Made by a program: the position numbers and the translations under genes
Notes under the pieces: generated by a model
The model's database searches: none
Told to the model about the DNA's origin: nothing
What the model saw: only the letters and a program-made list of their open reading frames with translations
Source of the DNA: Pseudomonadota bacterium
Lineage (GTDB): Archaea; Thermoplasmatota; SW-10-69-26; JACQPN01; JAJPHT01
Direction of reading: 5' to 3'
Length of the DNA stretch: 64,000 bases
Assembly (NCBI GenBank): GCA_021325135.1
Contig: JAJPHT010000022.1
Location: forward strand, 1-64,000
Shown here: one piece after another, positions 48,625-57,276 of the stretch
Numbering within the stretch: the stretch's first letter is position 1
Layout of the letters: the number at the start of each line of letters is the position of its first letter

Positions 48625-49134
48625 TCACTTCTTCTCGAGCTGCTTCTTGATGAGGTCGCCCAGCGTCAATTCCTTGGCGCCGGCGTTGCCCACGGGGCGT
48701 CCGCCGATGCCGGAGGGCGCCTCGGGCTTCTCCTTGAGCTTGACGTCCAGCGCCTTCTCCAGCTTCGCCACGAGCGCGTCGGGCGGGTGGTAGGTGCCCT
48801 TCTCGATGTTCGCCAGGTTGCTCACGCGCTCGTTGATGGCCTTGCCCAGGTCCTCGATGGAGAGGCCGGCGCGCTGGCGGGCCTGCTTCACGCGCTCGCC
48901 GTAGTCCTCGACGAGCTCCTCCTGCATCTGGTCGTAGATGTCGCGGGGCTTGCCGCGGACGGCGCGCCGCTCCAGCGCCTGCGTCGTCTGGCTGCGGCCG
49001 GTGACCTCGACCTTGGGGCCCGCCTGCTCGACGCCGAACTTCACGCAGTTGCCGCACACGCTCATGGTCGTGCCTTCGATCACGGCGCGCCGCAGCGAAG
49101 GGAACTCCTTGCCGCACATCTCGCAGGAGGGCAT
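48625..49134 (-). CDS. mbf1: Multiprotein bridging factor 1 (MBF1)
   Basis: This 169-residue protein has the archaeal MBF1 layout: an N-terminal zinc ribbon (CEMCG at residues 4-8, VCGNCVKFG near 28) and a Cro/C1-type helix-turn-helix (ERVKQARQRAGLSIEDLGKAINERVSNLANIEKGTYHPPD). In archaea MBF1 appears to act on translation or ribosomes. The TATA box at 49157-49164 lies 27 bases before the ATG, so the mRNA is leaderless. First gene of an operon with the Sua5-like gene and map. Confidence 0.93.
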   Translation of the reverse strand: MPSCEMCGKEFPSLRRAVIEGTTMSVCGNCVKFGVEQAGPKVEVTGRSQTTQALERRAVRGKPRDIYDQMQEELVEDYGERVKQARQRAGLSIEDLGKAINERVSNLANIEKGTYHPPDALVAKLEKALDVKLKEKPEAPSGIGGRPVGNAGAKELTLGDLIKKQLEKK

Positions 49135-49156
49135 CGTCGCTCCATGGGGGCTCCAT

Positions 49157-49164
49157 GGATAAAG
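49157..49164 (-). promoter_or_regulatory. TATA box of mbf1
   Basis: On the minus strand CTTTATCC is centred about 27 bases before the mbf1 ATG, matching a leaderless start. Confidence 0.6.
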
Positions 49165-49244
49165 CCCTCTCCCGATGCTCGTGGAGGTGGAAGCCGCTCC
49201 GGAGATCGAACGATCAGCCGTCCGCCCCAGGCGTTTCCACAAAC

Positions 49245-49256
49245 GCTTAATATGGA
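49245..49256 (+). promoter_or_regulatory. TATA box of pan
   Basis: GCTTAATATGG in the divergent gap is about 42 bases before the ATG at 49293, giving an expected leader of about 15 bases. Confidence 0.55.
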
Positions 49257-49292
49257 GCAACCCTACCCAGCGACTGCGCCACCCCCGGGGAA

Positions 49293-50594
49293 ATGCGGGT
49301 TTCCCGGAGTTCTGGGCGCACGGGATTGGTCCGCGTGTCCGAGGACGACATCTTCACGCCGTCGCCCCTTCCTCTCGACGGCATCGTCCCCGGGGAGGAC
49401 GACGAGCGCTACCTTGTCGAGCGCGTCAAGCACCTGGAGGAGCGCAACGCCCAGCTTCGCGACCAGAAGCGCCGGCTGGAGACCCAGTACCGCAACGCGG
49501 AGAACGACCGCCAGCGCCTGGCGCGGGAGATCAAGCACATCAAGGCGGAGATGGAGAAGCTGAAGTCCCCGCCGCTCATCGTCGGCTACGTCAAGGACAT
49601 CCTGGAGGACGGGCGCGTCGTGTTGAAGAGCAGCACCGGCCCCCACTTCGTCGTCCACGTGGCGGACTTCGTCGACCGCGCCCAGATGAAGGCCGGCGAC
49701 CGCGTCTCGCTGAACCAGCAGAGCCTCAGCGTCGTGGGCGTGCTGCCCGCCTCGCTGGACCCCGCCGTCTACGGCGCCGAGGTCGTGGAGCACCCCACCG
49801 TCACCTACGAGGACGTGGGCGGCATCAAGGCGCAGCTCCAGGAGATCCGGGAGGCCATCGAGCTTCCCATGAACCGCCCCGAGCTCTTCGAGCGCGTGGG
49901 CATCGATCCGCCCAAGGGCATCCTCCTCCACGGCCCCCCGGGCACCGGCAAGACGCTCATCGCCAAGGCCGTCGCGCACCACACCAACGCCACCTTCATC
50001 AAGCTGGCCGGGAGCGAGCTGGTGCAGAAGTACATCGGCGAGGGCGCGCGGCTCGTGCGCGAGCTTTTCCAGATGGCGCGCGCCAAGGCGCCCAGCATCC
50101 TCTTCATCGACGAGCTTGACGCCATCGGCGCCTCGCGCTACGAGGCGAGCACCAGCGGCGACCGCGAGGTGCAGCGCACGCTCATGCAGCTGCTCTCGGA
50201 GATGGACGGCTTCAGCCCCCGCGGCGACGTGAAGATCATTGCGGCGACCAACCGCCCCGACATGCTGGACTCCGCCCTCACGCGACCGGGCCGCTTCGAC
50301 CGCCTCATCGAGATCCCCAAGCCCGACCTGGACTCGCGCCGCGAGATCTTCGCCATCCACACGCGCCGCATGAGCGTCGCCCTGGACGTGGACCTCGCGC
50401 GCCTTGCCTTGCAGGTCGGCGAGGACGCCACCGGCGCGGACATCAAGGCGGTCTGCACCGAGGCCGGCATGTTCGCCATCCGCGAGGAGCGCGACTCGGT
50501 CGCCATGGCCGACTTCGAGAAGAGCATCCGCAAGCTCCTCGGCCAGAAGATCGGCGGCGCCCAGAACCTCCACAAGGACTCGGCCTTTGCCTAA
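49293..50594 (+). CDS. pan: Proteasome-activating nucleotidase PAN (AAA+ unfoldase)
   Basis: This 433-residue protein is the archaeal proteasomal ATPase. An N-terminal coiled coil (about residues 45-88, ERVKHLEERNAQLRDQKRRLETQ) is followed by an OB domain (PPLIVGYVKDILEDGRVVLKS) and the AAA+ domain with GPPGTGKT, ILFIDELDAI and TNRPDMLD, and the second region of homology. The tail ends DSAFA. PAN usually ends in a hydrophobic-Tyr-any (HbYX) motif; here Tyr is replaced by Phe, which may alter docking to the 20S ring. The start may be a GTG at 49335. It is followed by palindromic repeats. Confidence 0.92.
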   Translation: MRVSRSSGRTGLVRVSEDDIFTPSPLPLDGIVPGEDDERYLVERVKHLEERNAQLRDQKRRLETQYRNAENDRQRLAREIKHIKAEMEKLKSPPLIVGYVKDILEDGRVVLKSSTGPHFVVHVADFVDRAQMKAGDRVSLNQQSLSVVGVLPASLDPAVYGAEVVEHPTVTYEDVGGIKAQLQEIREAIELPMNRPELFERVGIDPPKGILLHGPPGTGKTLIAKAVAHHTNATFIKLAGSELVQKYIGEGARLVRELFQMARAKAPSILFIDELDAIGASRYEASTSGDREVQRTLMQLLSEMDGFSPRGDVKIIAATNRPDMLDSALTRPGRFDRLIEIPKPDLDSRREIFAIHTRRMSVALDVDLARLALQVGEDATGADIKAVCTEAGMFAIREERDSVAMADFEKSIRKLLGQKIGGAQNLHKDSAFA

Positions 50595-50625
50595 AGCGGG
50601 GAGTTCGGGGGGCGCAGCCCCCTGA
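50592..50625. repeat. Palindromic repeat, family A copy 2 (after pan)
   Basis: Starts at the pan stop with TAAAGCGGGGAGTTC and continues to core GGGGGGCGCAGCCCCCTGAAG. It matches the rrp42 copy in layout, including the fusion of the TAA stop with the repeat's AAAGCGGGG lead-in. Confidence 0.75.
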
Positions 50626-50637
50626 AGAAAGAGGAGT

Positions 50638-50788
50638 CGTCCGGCCGCGCCGCAGCGCGGCCAAAATGGGGGATTTCAGGGGGGCTCGCCCCCCTGACGT
50701 CTCGGTCGCCTGCTCGACGTGATTTCACGTCAGGGGGCTGCGCCCCCTGAAACCCCCGCTTTTGGCCGCGCTGCGGCGCGGCCGGACG
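50638..50788. repeat. Compound 151-bp inverted repeat with perfect 29-bp arms (family A copies 3 and 4)
   Basis: Bases 50638-50666 and 50760-50788 are perfect reverse complements (29 of 29) with CCGGCCGCGCCGCAGCGCGG as their core. Inside, two family-A palindromes face each other (50664-50697 and 50729-50762). The middle (about 50701-50727) contains a smaller ACGTGATTTCACGT palindrome. No coding frame. The layout resembles a MITE or nested insertions of palindromic elements between pan and the next gene. Confidence 0.85.
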
Positions 50789-50805
50789 TCGCCTAGGGAA
50801 CGTTC

Positions 50806-51726
50806 ATGGCCCGGCCTGGCATCCTCCGGATCGTGAGGCTCCTCGCCGGGCTGGCCCTTGCCCTCCTCGCCTTGCCGCTTGCCGCGGCCCAGGCCAACCT
50901 GCCCATCCAGGCGCAGGTGACCGGCTTCATGGACGACCCGGGCCACCCGCTCCAGCCCGGCGCCAACGAGACGGTCGAGATGACCGTGAACTACCAGGCG
51001 GGGCCCGCCTCCCTGCCCGGCCCGCAGCCGGACAACAACGACCCCACCAGCAGCGGGCCCATGCTCACGCACATCACGTACCGCGCGAAGCAGGTGCCCA
51101 CCTGGGTGGAGAACCTCACCTTCGACCCGCCCGAGGTCTACGCCAACGACACGCCCGGCATGCAGCAGGAGCCGCACCACGTCCACGTCATCCTTCGCAT
51201 CGCGAAGAACGCGCCCGCCGGGAACCACCAGAACCTCAGCGTCGACCTCATCGCCGACCCCAACGGCCCCACCCCCGGCGCGACGGGCACGACCTCGGAG
51301 ATCGCGCTGCGCCCTGGCGCCGTCCCCAAGGTCAACGTCACCAAGGACGCGCAGGGGCAGGCCATCCTCAAGGGGGGAAGCTGGCAGCCGGTCCGCTTCC
51401 ACGTGACCAACGTGGGCAACGGCCAGATCACCGCGCGGCTCAACGTCACCGTGCGCCCCCAGGACAGCATCGTCGACTTCCCCGCGACGCTCACGCTGGA
51501 CCCCGGCCAGACGCTCCCCGTGGACGTCATGCTGCGCCTCCCGTGGACCTACGGCGAGTCGGGCGCTCTGGAGCTGGAAGCCACGCCGCTGGGCGCTGGC
51601 GACGAGGAGGGGAAGCCCGCCCACGCGGACGTGGACATCGCCGGGCAATCCGCGGTCCCCGCCCTGGAGCCCCTCGTCGCGGTGGCGGCCGTGGGCATGC
51701 TTGCCTTGCTGCGCCGCAGGTCCTAG
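50806..51726 (+). CDS. Secreted protein with PGF-CTERM-like tail
   Basis: This 306-residue protein has a signal peptide (ILRIVRLLAGLALALLALPLAAAQA), an Ig-like beta unit (GANETVEMTVNYQAG), a NEW3-like unit (VRFHVTNVGNGQITARLNVTV, LTLDPGQTLPVDVML) and a C-terminal tail VPALEPLVAVAAVGMLALLRRRS. The tail keeps the tripartite shape (motif, hydrophobic helix, basic end) but the PGF motif reads PALEP. A surface protein of unknown function, monocistronic, between the repeats and top6B. Confidence 0.75.
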   Translation: MARPGILRIVRLLAGLALALLALPLAAAQANLPIQAQVTGFMDDPGHPLQPGANETVEMTVNYQAGPASLPGPQPDNNDPTSSGPMLTHITYRAKQVPTWVENLTFDPPEVYANDTPGMQQEPHHVHVILRIAKNAPAGNHQNLSVDLIADPNGPTPGATGTTSEIALRPGAVPKVNVTKDAQGQAILKGGSWQPVRFHVTNVGNGQITARLNVTVRPQDSIVDFPATLTLDPGQTLPVDVMLRLPWTYGESGALELEATPLGAGDEEGKPAHADVDIAGQSAVPALEPLVAVAAVGMLALLRRRS

Positions 51727-51814
51727 CGCCGATCCTGGGTGGCGTGCAGCGCCTCGCCCCTCTAGTTTTCCCTGTGGAAGGGTACTTTCGACTGGAGCGG
51801 AGACGTTCCGCGCA

Positions 51815-51824
51815 CCTTTAAGCC
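51815..51824 (+). promoter_or_regulatory. TATA box of the topo VI operon
   Basis: CCTTTAAGCC is about 38 bases before the top6B ATG at 51858, giving an expected leader of about 12 bases. Confidence 0.55.
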
Positions 51825-51857
51825 GGAGACACGGCTCTGGCGGCCAATCTCGGAGGG

Positions 51858-54089
51858 ATGCATAGGGCCAAGACCGTCGCCGAGGAGCTTGCGAAGAAGC
51901 AGAAGGAGATCAGCGTCTCGGAGTTCTTCGAGCGCAACAAGCACATCCTCGGCTTCGACAGCAGCGTCCGCGCGCTCATCACCAGCGTCAAGGAGGCGGT
52001 GGACAACGCCCTGGACGCCTGCGAGGAGGCGCAGATCCTTCCCGACCTCTACGTCGAGATCCGCCGCGAGGGCCCGGCGGCGAAGGTCGGCCAGACGGAG
52101 GAGCTCGTGATGATCGTCGAGGACAACGGCCCCGGCATCGTCAAGCAGCAGATCGGCAACATCTTCGGCCGCCTGCTCTACGGCTCGCGCTTCCACGCCA
52201 TCCGCCAGAGCCGCGGCCAGCAGGGCATCGGCATCTCCGCCACCGTGATGTACGGGCAGCTCACCACCGGCAAGCCCGCGATCGTCTACTCCAAGATCGG
52301 CGAGAAGCAGCCGGTCATCCTCACGCACCTCAAGCTGGACACGCGCAGCAACCGCCCCGACGTCCTCAAGCAGGACCCGGTGTTCGGCGACGAGCACTGG
52401 GCCGCCAAGGAGCATGGCACGCGCATCGAGGTCGCCATGACGGGCAAGTACCAGCGCGGCCCGCAGAGCGTCTTCGAGTACCTGCGCAGCACGGCCATCG
52501 TGAACCCGCACGCGCGCCTCACCTTCAAGGAGCCCGACGGCACGACCACCGTCTTCGAGCGCGCGACGGACCAGCTTCCGCCGCCCACCAAGGAGATCAA
52601 GCCCCACCCCGAGGGCACGGAGCTTGGCACGCTGCTGAAGATGGCCAAGAACACCTCGGCCAAGACGCTCACCACCTTCCTCCAGGAGGAGTTCAGCCGC
52701 GTCTCGTCGGAGAAGGCCAAGGAGATGTGCGACGCCGCCGCGCTCTCGCCGGGCATGCACATGGAGAAGTTCGACCTCGACGAGGCGAAGGCGCTCCTCA
52801 GCGCCCTCCCCAAGGTGAAGCTCCTCCCGCCGCCCACCGACTGCCTCAGCCCCATCGGCGAGACGCTGGTGCGCAAGGGCCTCAAGAAGGAGCTTCCCGA
52901 CACCGAGTTCATCGCCACCGTCACGCGCCCCGCCAACGTCTACAGCGGGCGCCCCTTCGTCGTGGAGGCGGGCCTCGCCTACGGCGGCGGGCTCCCCAAG
53001 GACGAGCCCGTGCGCATCATCCGCTTCGCCAACCGCGTGCCCCTCCTCTACCAGAAGGGCGCGTGCGTCAGCACCACCGCCGTAGAGGGCATGGACTGGC
53101 GCCGCTACGAGCTTGACCAGCGCGGCGGCAAGGGCATCCCCATCGGCCCCGTCGTGCTCCTCGTCCACGTCGCGTCGGTGAACGTCCCCTTCACCAGCGA
53201 GGCCAAGGAGGCCATCGCGGACATCGACCAGATCCGCAACGAGGTCGTCCTCGCGCTGCGCGAGTGCGCGCGCAAGATGGGCAGCCACGTTCGCAAGAAG
53301 GCCAAGCTCTCGCGCATGAAGGAGAAGGAGGAGATCATCCGCAAGATCATCCCCAAGATCGCGGAGAAGAGCGCCTCCATGCTGGGCAAGCCCGTCCCCG
53401 ACTACGAGCCCATCATCGCGCGCATCATGAACAACATGATGATCACCGACCAGATCGAGCCCGTGCCGAAGAAGGGGCTCAAGGTCTCCATCCAGGTCAC
53501 GAACTACTGCAACTTCGGCAAGACCTTCCAGCTCTACAGCGCGATCCCGCACAACGTCGCGCCCACCGACGTCTCCCCCGAGCCCGAGAAGGTGGAGGAC
53601 GGCCTCATCACGTGGAAGATCAAGCGCATCCCCACGGGCGAGACGGAGACGCTCTCCTTCCTGCTCCCGGGGCTGGACGCCTCCGACTTCGACGAGACGG
53701 ACCTCTACGTGAAGGGCATCGACGAGGAGCTTGTCATCGGCGCCGAGCCCTGGAAGGGCAAGGAGGAGCTCCCCCGCATCGAGGTCGAGACGGTGAAGAC
53801 CATCACCGCCGAAGGCCAGGTCGTCGAGGGCATCGTCCAGAAGGATGACCCCGTCCCCGAGACGCCCGATGGCGAAGAGGACGTCGAGGCCGAGAAGGAG
53901 CTATCAAAAGCGAAGGGCAAGAAGGGGAAGGAGGTGGAGCTTGCGTCCAAGGACGCGCGCCCCGCCGCGAAGCCCAAGAAGGGGAGCGCCTTCCCCATGC
54001 CCAAGGCCGCGCTGGAGCAGCAGGCGAAGCTTGGCAAGCCCTTCCCCGGCGCGAAGAAGGCCCCCAAGCCCAAGGGAGGGAAGAAGTAG
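51858..54089 (+). CDS. top6B: Type IIB DNA topoisomerase VI subunit B
   Basis: This 743-residue ATPase subunit of topoisomerase VI has the GHKL motifs: [15 protein letters not shown] (Asn and Asp that bind Mg-ATP), VEDNGPGI and [15 protein letters not shown] helix-2-turn-helix and transducer follow, ending with an extension (about residues 650-743) of Lys/Pro/Ala-rich sequence ([25 protein letters not shown]). It pairs with the next gene, starting directly at its stop. Thermoplasmatales lack topo VI, so this helps placement. Confidence 0.96.
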   Translation: MHRAKTVAEELAKKQKEISVSEFFERNKHILGFDSSVRALITSVKEAVDNALDACEEAQILPDLYVEIRREGPAAKVGQTEELVMIVEDNGPGIVKQQIGNIFGRLLYGSRFHAIRQSRGQQGIGISATVMYGQLTTGKPAIVYSKIGEKQPVILTHLKLDTRSNRPDVLKQDPVFGDEHWAAKEHGTRIEVAMTGKYQRGPQSVFEYLRSTAIVNPHARLTFKEPDGTTTVFERATDQLPPPTKEIKPHPEGTELGTLLKMAKNTSAKTLTTFLQEEFSRVSSEKAKEMCDAAALSPGMHMEKFDLDEAKALLSALPKVKLLPPPTDCLSPIGETLVRKGLKKELPDTEFIATVTRPANVYSGRPFVVEAGLAYGGGLPKDEPVRIIRFANRVPLLYQKGACVSTTAVEGMDWRRYELDQRGGKGIPIGPVVLLVHVASVNVPFTSEAKEAIADIDQIRNEVVLALRECARKMGSHVRKKAKLSRMKEKEEIIRKIIPKIAEKSASMLGKPVPDYEPIIARIMNNMMITDQIEPVPKKGLKVSIQVTNYCNFGKTFQLYSAIPHNVAPTDVSPEPEKVEDGLITWKIKRIPTGETETLSFLLPGLDASDFDETDLYVKGIDEELVIGAEPWKGKEELPRIEVETVKTITAEGQVVEGIVQKDDPVPETPDGEEDVEAEKELSKAKGKKGKEVELASKDARPAAKPKKGSAFPMPKAALEQQAKLGKPFPGAKKAPKPKGGKK

Positions 54090-55223
54090 ATGGCGAAGAA
54101 GAAGGCCGCGAAGGCCGACGGCACCGTCCAGATCACCGAACGCCAGAAGGCGGCCATGACGGAATTGCAGAAGATCGCGGAGAGCATCTACGCGGACTTC
54201 CAGCACCACCGCATCCCCAACCTGGAGCTGTCGGTCCGCAGCAAGAGCAACATCCAGTTCGAGGACGAGCTCAACGTCTGGAAATACGGCGAGAACACCA
54301 CGGAGCGCAGCGCCAAGAAGACCGACGGCGCCTACATGCTCCTGCGCACCATGTACCTCGCCGAGTTCATCAAGCAGATGATCAACGAATCCAAGTCCTC
54401 CACGCTCAGAGAAATGTACTACATCAGCGAAGGCTGGGACATGGCGAAGTTCGGCGACCAGGCCGAATCCGACAAGCTCGCCGAAGACCTCGAGATCATC
54501 ACCCTCTGCCTCCGCGAGGACTTCAAGCTCCGCCCCGAAGAATCCGGCGCCTCCGTCCTGGGCAACATCACCCTGGAAGAGGTCACCCGCGACGGCAACC
54601 GCAAACGCTTCAACTGCCGCGACGACGTCGGCGACGCCGGCTACACCATCCCCTTCAACGTCGAGAAGGACAAGCTCAAGATCCTCAGCCACGACGCCGA
54701 CATGATCGTCGCCATCGAGACCGGCGGTATGTACGACCGCCTCGTGGAGAACCGCTTCGACGAGACCAACCGCGCCGTCCTCCTCCATCTCAAAGGCCAA
54801 CCCGCCCGCAGCACACGCCGCTTCCTCAAACGCCTCAACGAGGAGAGCGGGTTGCCCGTGGTGGTCTTCACCGACGGCGACCCGTGGTCGTTCCGCATCT
54901 TCGCCTCGGTGGCCTACGGCGCCATCAAGACCGCGCACATCTCCGAGTACCTCGCGACCCCCACCGCGCGCTACCTCGGCATCACGCCCTCGGACATCGT
55001 CAACTACGACCTGCCCAGCGACAAGCTCTCGGAGCAGGACGTCAAGGCGCTGGAGGCGGAGCTCACGGACCCCCGCTTCGCCGACGACTGGTGGAAGGGC
55101 GAGATCGAGCTGCAGCTCTCCCTCCAGAAGAAGAGCGAACAGCAGGCGCTCGCGAAGTACGGCCTCGACTTCGTGACGGACACGTACCTGCCGGAGAAGC
55201 TCTCCGAGATGGGGATCCTGTAG
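54090..55223 (+). CDS. top6A: Type IIB DNA topoisomerase VI subunit A
   Basis: This 377-residue catalytic subunit is the Spo11 homologue. The winged-helix motif [11 protein letters not shown] holds the DNA-cleaving Tyr (Tyr110 or 111), and the Toprim domain has [13 protein letters not shown] with the acidic metal ligands. It starts immediately after the topB stop. Synonymous codons in 54370-54830 are a little less GC-rich than in neighbours. Both subunits are needed for strand passage. Confidence 0.96.
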   Translation: MAKKKAAKADGTVQITERQKAAMTELQKIAESIYADFQHHRIPNLELSVRSKSNIQFEDELNVWKYGENTTERSAKKTDGAYMLLRTMYLAEFIKQMINESKSSTLREMYYISEGWDMAKFGDQAESDKLAEDLEIITLCLREDFKLRPEESGASVLGNITLEEVTRDGNRKRFNCRDDVGDAGYTIPFNVEKDKLKILSHDADMIVAIETGGMYDRLVENRFDETNRAVLLHLKGQPARSTRRFLKRLNEESGLPVVVFTDGDPWSFRIFASVAYGAIKTAHISEYLATPTARYLGITPSDIVNYDLPSDKLSEQDVKALEAELTDPRFADDWWKGEIELQLSLQKKSEQQALAKYGLDFVTDTYLPEKLSEMGIL

Positions 55224-55225
55224 GA

Positions 55226-56524
55226 TCACTCCTTCGGAAGCACGATGCCCGCCACGACGACGCCCTCGCCGCCGGAGGGCGCGCCCTCGGGCCAAGGCAG
55301 ATCGTGGTAGGCCACCTCGCCGTGCTCGGCCACGTCGAGGCCCACCTCCTCGTGGCGCTCGGAGACGCGCAACGAGACGAGCCTGTCGGTCGCCCCGAGG
55401 ATGCCCCACGTCATGGCGAACGTGTACGCGACGACGGCCAGGACCGCGACGGCCTGCTTGCCCACCAGGAGGAGGCTCCCGTCAGCGCCCGCCGGGTTCA
55501 CGGCGAGGCTCGCGAAGGCGCCGGTGAGGAGCGCGCCCAGGATGCCGCCCACGCCGTGCACGCCGAACGCGTCGAGGCTGTCGTCCAGCCGCAGCACCTC
55601 CTTGGTGAGCGCGACGCCGAGATGGCAGACCGCTCCCGCCGCGAGGCCGATGAGGATGGCCGCCATGGGCGCGACGAAGCCGCTGGCGGGTGTGATGGCC
55701 ACGAGCCCCGCGACCAGGCCGGCCGACGCGCCCAGCACGCTGGCCTTCCCCTTGCGCCACCACTCCAGGGCGCACCACGAGAGCGCGGCGGCCGCGGCGG
55801 CCAGGTGCGTCGCCGCGAAGGCGGACACGGCGAGGCTCCCCGCCGCCAGGGCGCTGCCCGCGTTGAAGCCGAACCAGCCGAACCACAGCAACCCCGCGCC
55901 CAGCACGGTGAGGGGGACGTTGTGAGGCCGCATCGCATCGCGGCCGAACCCCTTGCGGTGGCCCACGTAGAGGACGCACGCCAGCGCGGCGACGCCCGCC
56001 GTGACGTGGACCACGGTGCCGCCCGCGAAGTCCAGGGCGCCCAGCCTGCGCAGCCAGCCGCCCTCGCCCCACACCCAGTGCGCCACGACGTCGTAGACCA
56101 GCGTGCTCCACGCGAGGCCGAAGACCACGAGCGCCTTGATGGAGAAGCGCTCCGCGAACGCGCCCACGATGAGCGCGGGCGTGATGGCGGCGAACATCAT
56201 CTGGAAGAGCGCGAACGCAAGCGCGGGGACCGTCGCGGCGTACGCCGGCTCCGCCGCGTCGGCCCGCACTCCGGATAGCATCGCGCGGTCGAGCCCGCCC
56301 ACGACGCCGCCGTGGTCGTGGCCGAAGGCCAGCGAGTAGCCCACGAACGCCCACTGGAGCGAGACGAGGGCCAGCAGCACGAGGCATTGCATCAGTGTCG
56401 AGAGCACGTTCTTGTGGCGCACCATCCCGCCGTAGAAGAGCGCGAGGCCCGGCACCATGAGCATGACCAGCGCGGCGCCGACGAGCACCCATGCGGTGTC
56501 GCCGGTGGAGAGATCGACCGCCAT
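55226..56524 (-). CDS. amt: Ammonium transporter (Amt family)
   Basis: This 432-residue protein carries the Amt/Rh fold: about 11 helices, LVMLMVPGLALFYGGMVRHKNVLSTL at the start, DFAGGTVVHVTAGVAALACVLYVG, LLWFGWFGFNAGSALAAG, and CALEWWRKGKASVLGASAGLVAGLV. GGTVVHVTAG carries the pore His twin region and the later FGVHGVGGILGALLTG the second. An acidic cytosolic tail follows. No GlnK/PII gene is adjacent, though archaeal amt genes usually pair with one. The ATG at 56524 gives the family start. Confidence 0.93.
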   Translation of the reverse strand: MAVDLSTGDTAWVLVGAALVMLMVPGLALFYGGMVRHKNVLSTLMQCLVLLALVSLQWAFVGYSLAFGHDHGGVVGGLDRAMLSGVRADAAEPAYAATVPALAFALFQMMFAAITPALIVGAFAERFSIKALVVFGLAWSTLVYDVVAHWVWGEGGWLRRLGALDFAGGTVVHVTAGVAALACVLYVGHRKGFGRDAMRPHNVPLTVLGAGLLWFGWFGFNAGSALAAGSLAVSAFAATHLAAAAAALSWCALEWWRKGKASVLGASAGLVAGLVAITPASGFVAPMAAILIGLAAGAVCHLGVALTKEVLRLDDSLDAFGVHGVGGILGALLTGAFASLAVNPAGADGSLLLVGKQAVAVLAVVAYTFAMTWGILGATDRLVSLRVSERHEEVGLDVAEHGEVAYHDLPWPEGAPSGGEGVVVAGIVLPKE

Positions 56525-56666
56525 GGCGCGCTCCTGCGGGCCGGGCGTATTTGGGCGCATCGGAAAAGTTCAGCGACGCATGATCGCCAAGCGCCTCGTC
56601 TTCCGTTCATCCGCTTGGACGGATGACGAACTCCGCTTCACTTGGCGAGGGACTCGGGAGGGAAGG

Positions 56667-56888
56667 TCACTCCGCCCCTTCCCGCTCCTCGCGCCGCGCG
56701 ATGGCCTCCTTGACGCGGCTGGGCACGCCGGGGCGCGAGCCGCCGATCTGCTCCTCGGCGGGGTACTGCGACGGCGCGGGCGCCTCGCCTCGCGGCGGCT
56801 CCAGGGGGAGGTCCGCGTCGCGCGCGCGGCGCATGTGCTCCATGTCGGGTGCCTTGCCTTCGGGGCGGTGCGGGTTGTGGCCGGGCAT
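56667..56888 (-). CDS. Small hydrophilic hypothetical protein
   Basis: A 73-residue frame starting at the ATG 56888 (MPGHNPHRPEGKAPDMEHMRRARD) and ending VKEAIARREEREGAE. It is charged, Pro-rich in the middle (EPPRGEAPAPSQYPAEEQIGGS) and has a C-terminal helix. No family is recognised. Kept because its composition looks protein-like; it could be spurious. Confidence 0.35.
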   Translation of the reverse strand: MPGHNPHRPEGKAPDMEHMRRARDADLPLEPPRGEAPAPSQYPAEEQIGGSRPGVPSRVKEAIARREEREGAE

Positions 56889-56947
56889 GCGGTCCACCAG
56901 GCGTGGGCGCGCCAAGGGGGTTCTGGCCGGGTGGTCGGTGGCGCGTC

Positions 56948-57121
56948 CTACATGCTCCCCCGCGTCGGGTCCACCAGCGCGGGCCCCTCCACGAGCCTGG
57001 CCCCCTTCGCGCGCGCGTTGCGCTCCGCCCGCTGGCGCGCGGCCTCGCCGTTCCCCGCCGCGAGGACGTTCGTCTCCCGCGCGCCGTCGGGTCGCTCCAG
57101 GACGTAGCGCCAGAGGGCCAC
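56948..57121 (-). CDS. Small DUF2188-like protein
   Basis: A 57-residue frame from GTG 57121 reads ALWRYVLERPDGARETNVLAAGNGEAARQRAERNARAKGARLVEGPALVDPTRG. The pattern (strand, then a run of Ala/Arg helix with KGA, then LV strand) resembles DUF2188, a small strand-helix-strand family. The assignment is weak. It overlaps no other likely gene and lies 60 bases before the gene at 56667-56888. Confidence 0.35.
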   Translation of the reverse strand: MALWRYVLERPDGARETNVLAAGNGEAARQRAERNARAKGARLVEGPALVDPTRGSM

Positions 57122-57176
57122 GCCCTTGGCATGGGCACGGAGGTGGGATGGACGTTGCGCTTCCCGGGGGTTTCGC

Positions 57177-57272
57177 TTCTCCTGTCACGCCTAGACGCGA
57201 CGGCGCCACGACGCGACGCTTGGGAATCGTCGCGTCGTGGCGCCGTGGCGTCGTCGCGTTGAGTGGTGAGAG
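57177..57272. repeat. Dispersed inverted-repeat element, family B copy 2
   Basis: Second copy of the element at 20653-20757. The right arm (about 57229-57265) is intact; the left arm carries an 8-base deletion (missing one GACGCCAC unit) relative to copy 1. The inner GGCGCCACGACGCGACGCTT and GTCGCGTCGTGGCGCC parts are identical. It lies just past the 3' end of the minus-strand S15-type hydrolase gene, as copy 1 lies past the ALDH gene. Confidence 0.8.
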
Positions 57273-57276
57273 AGCC

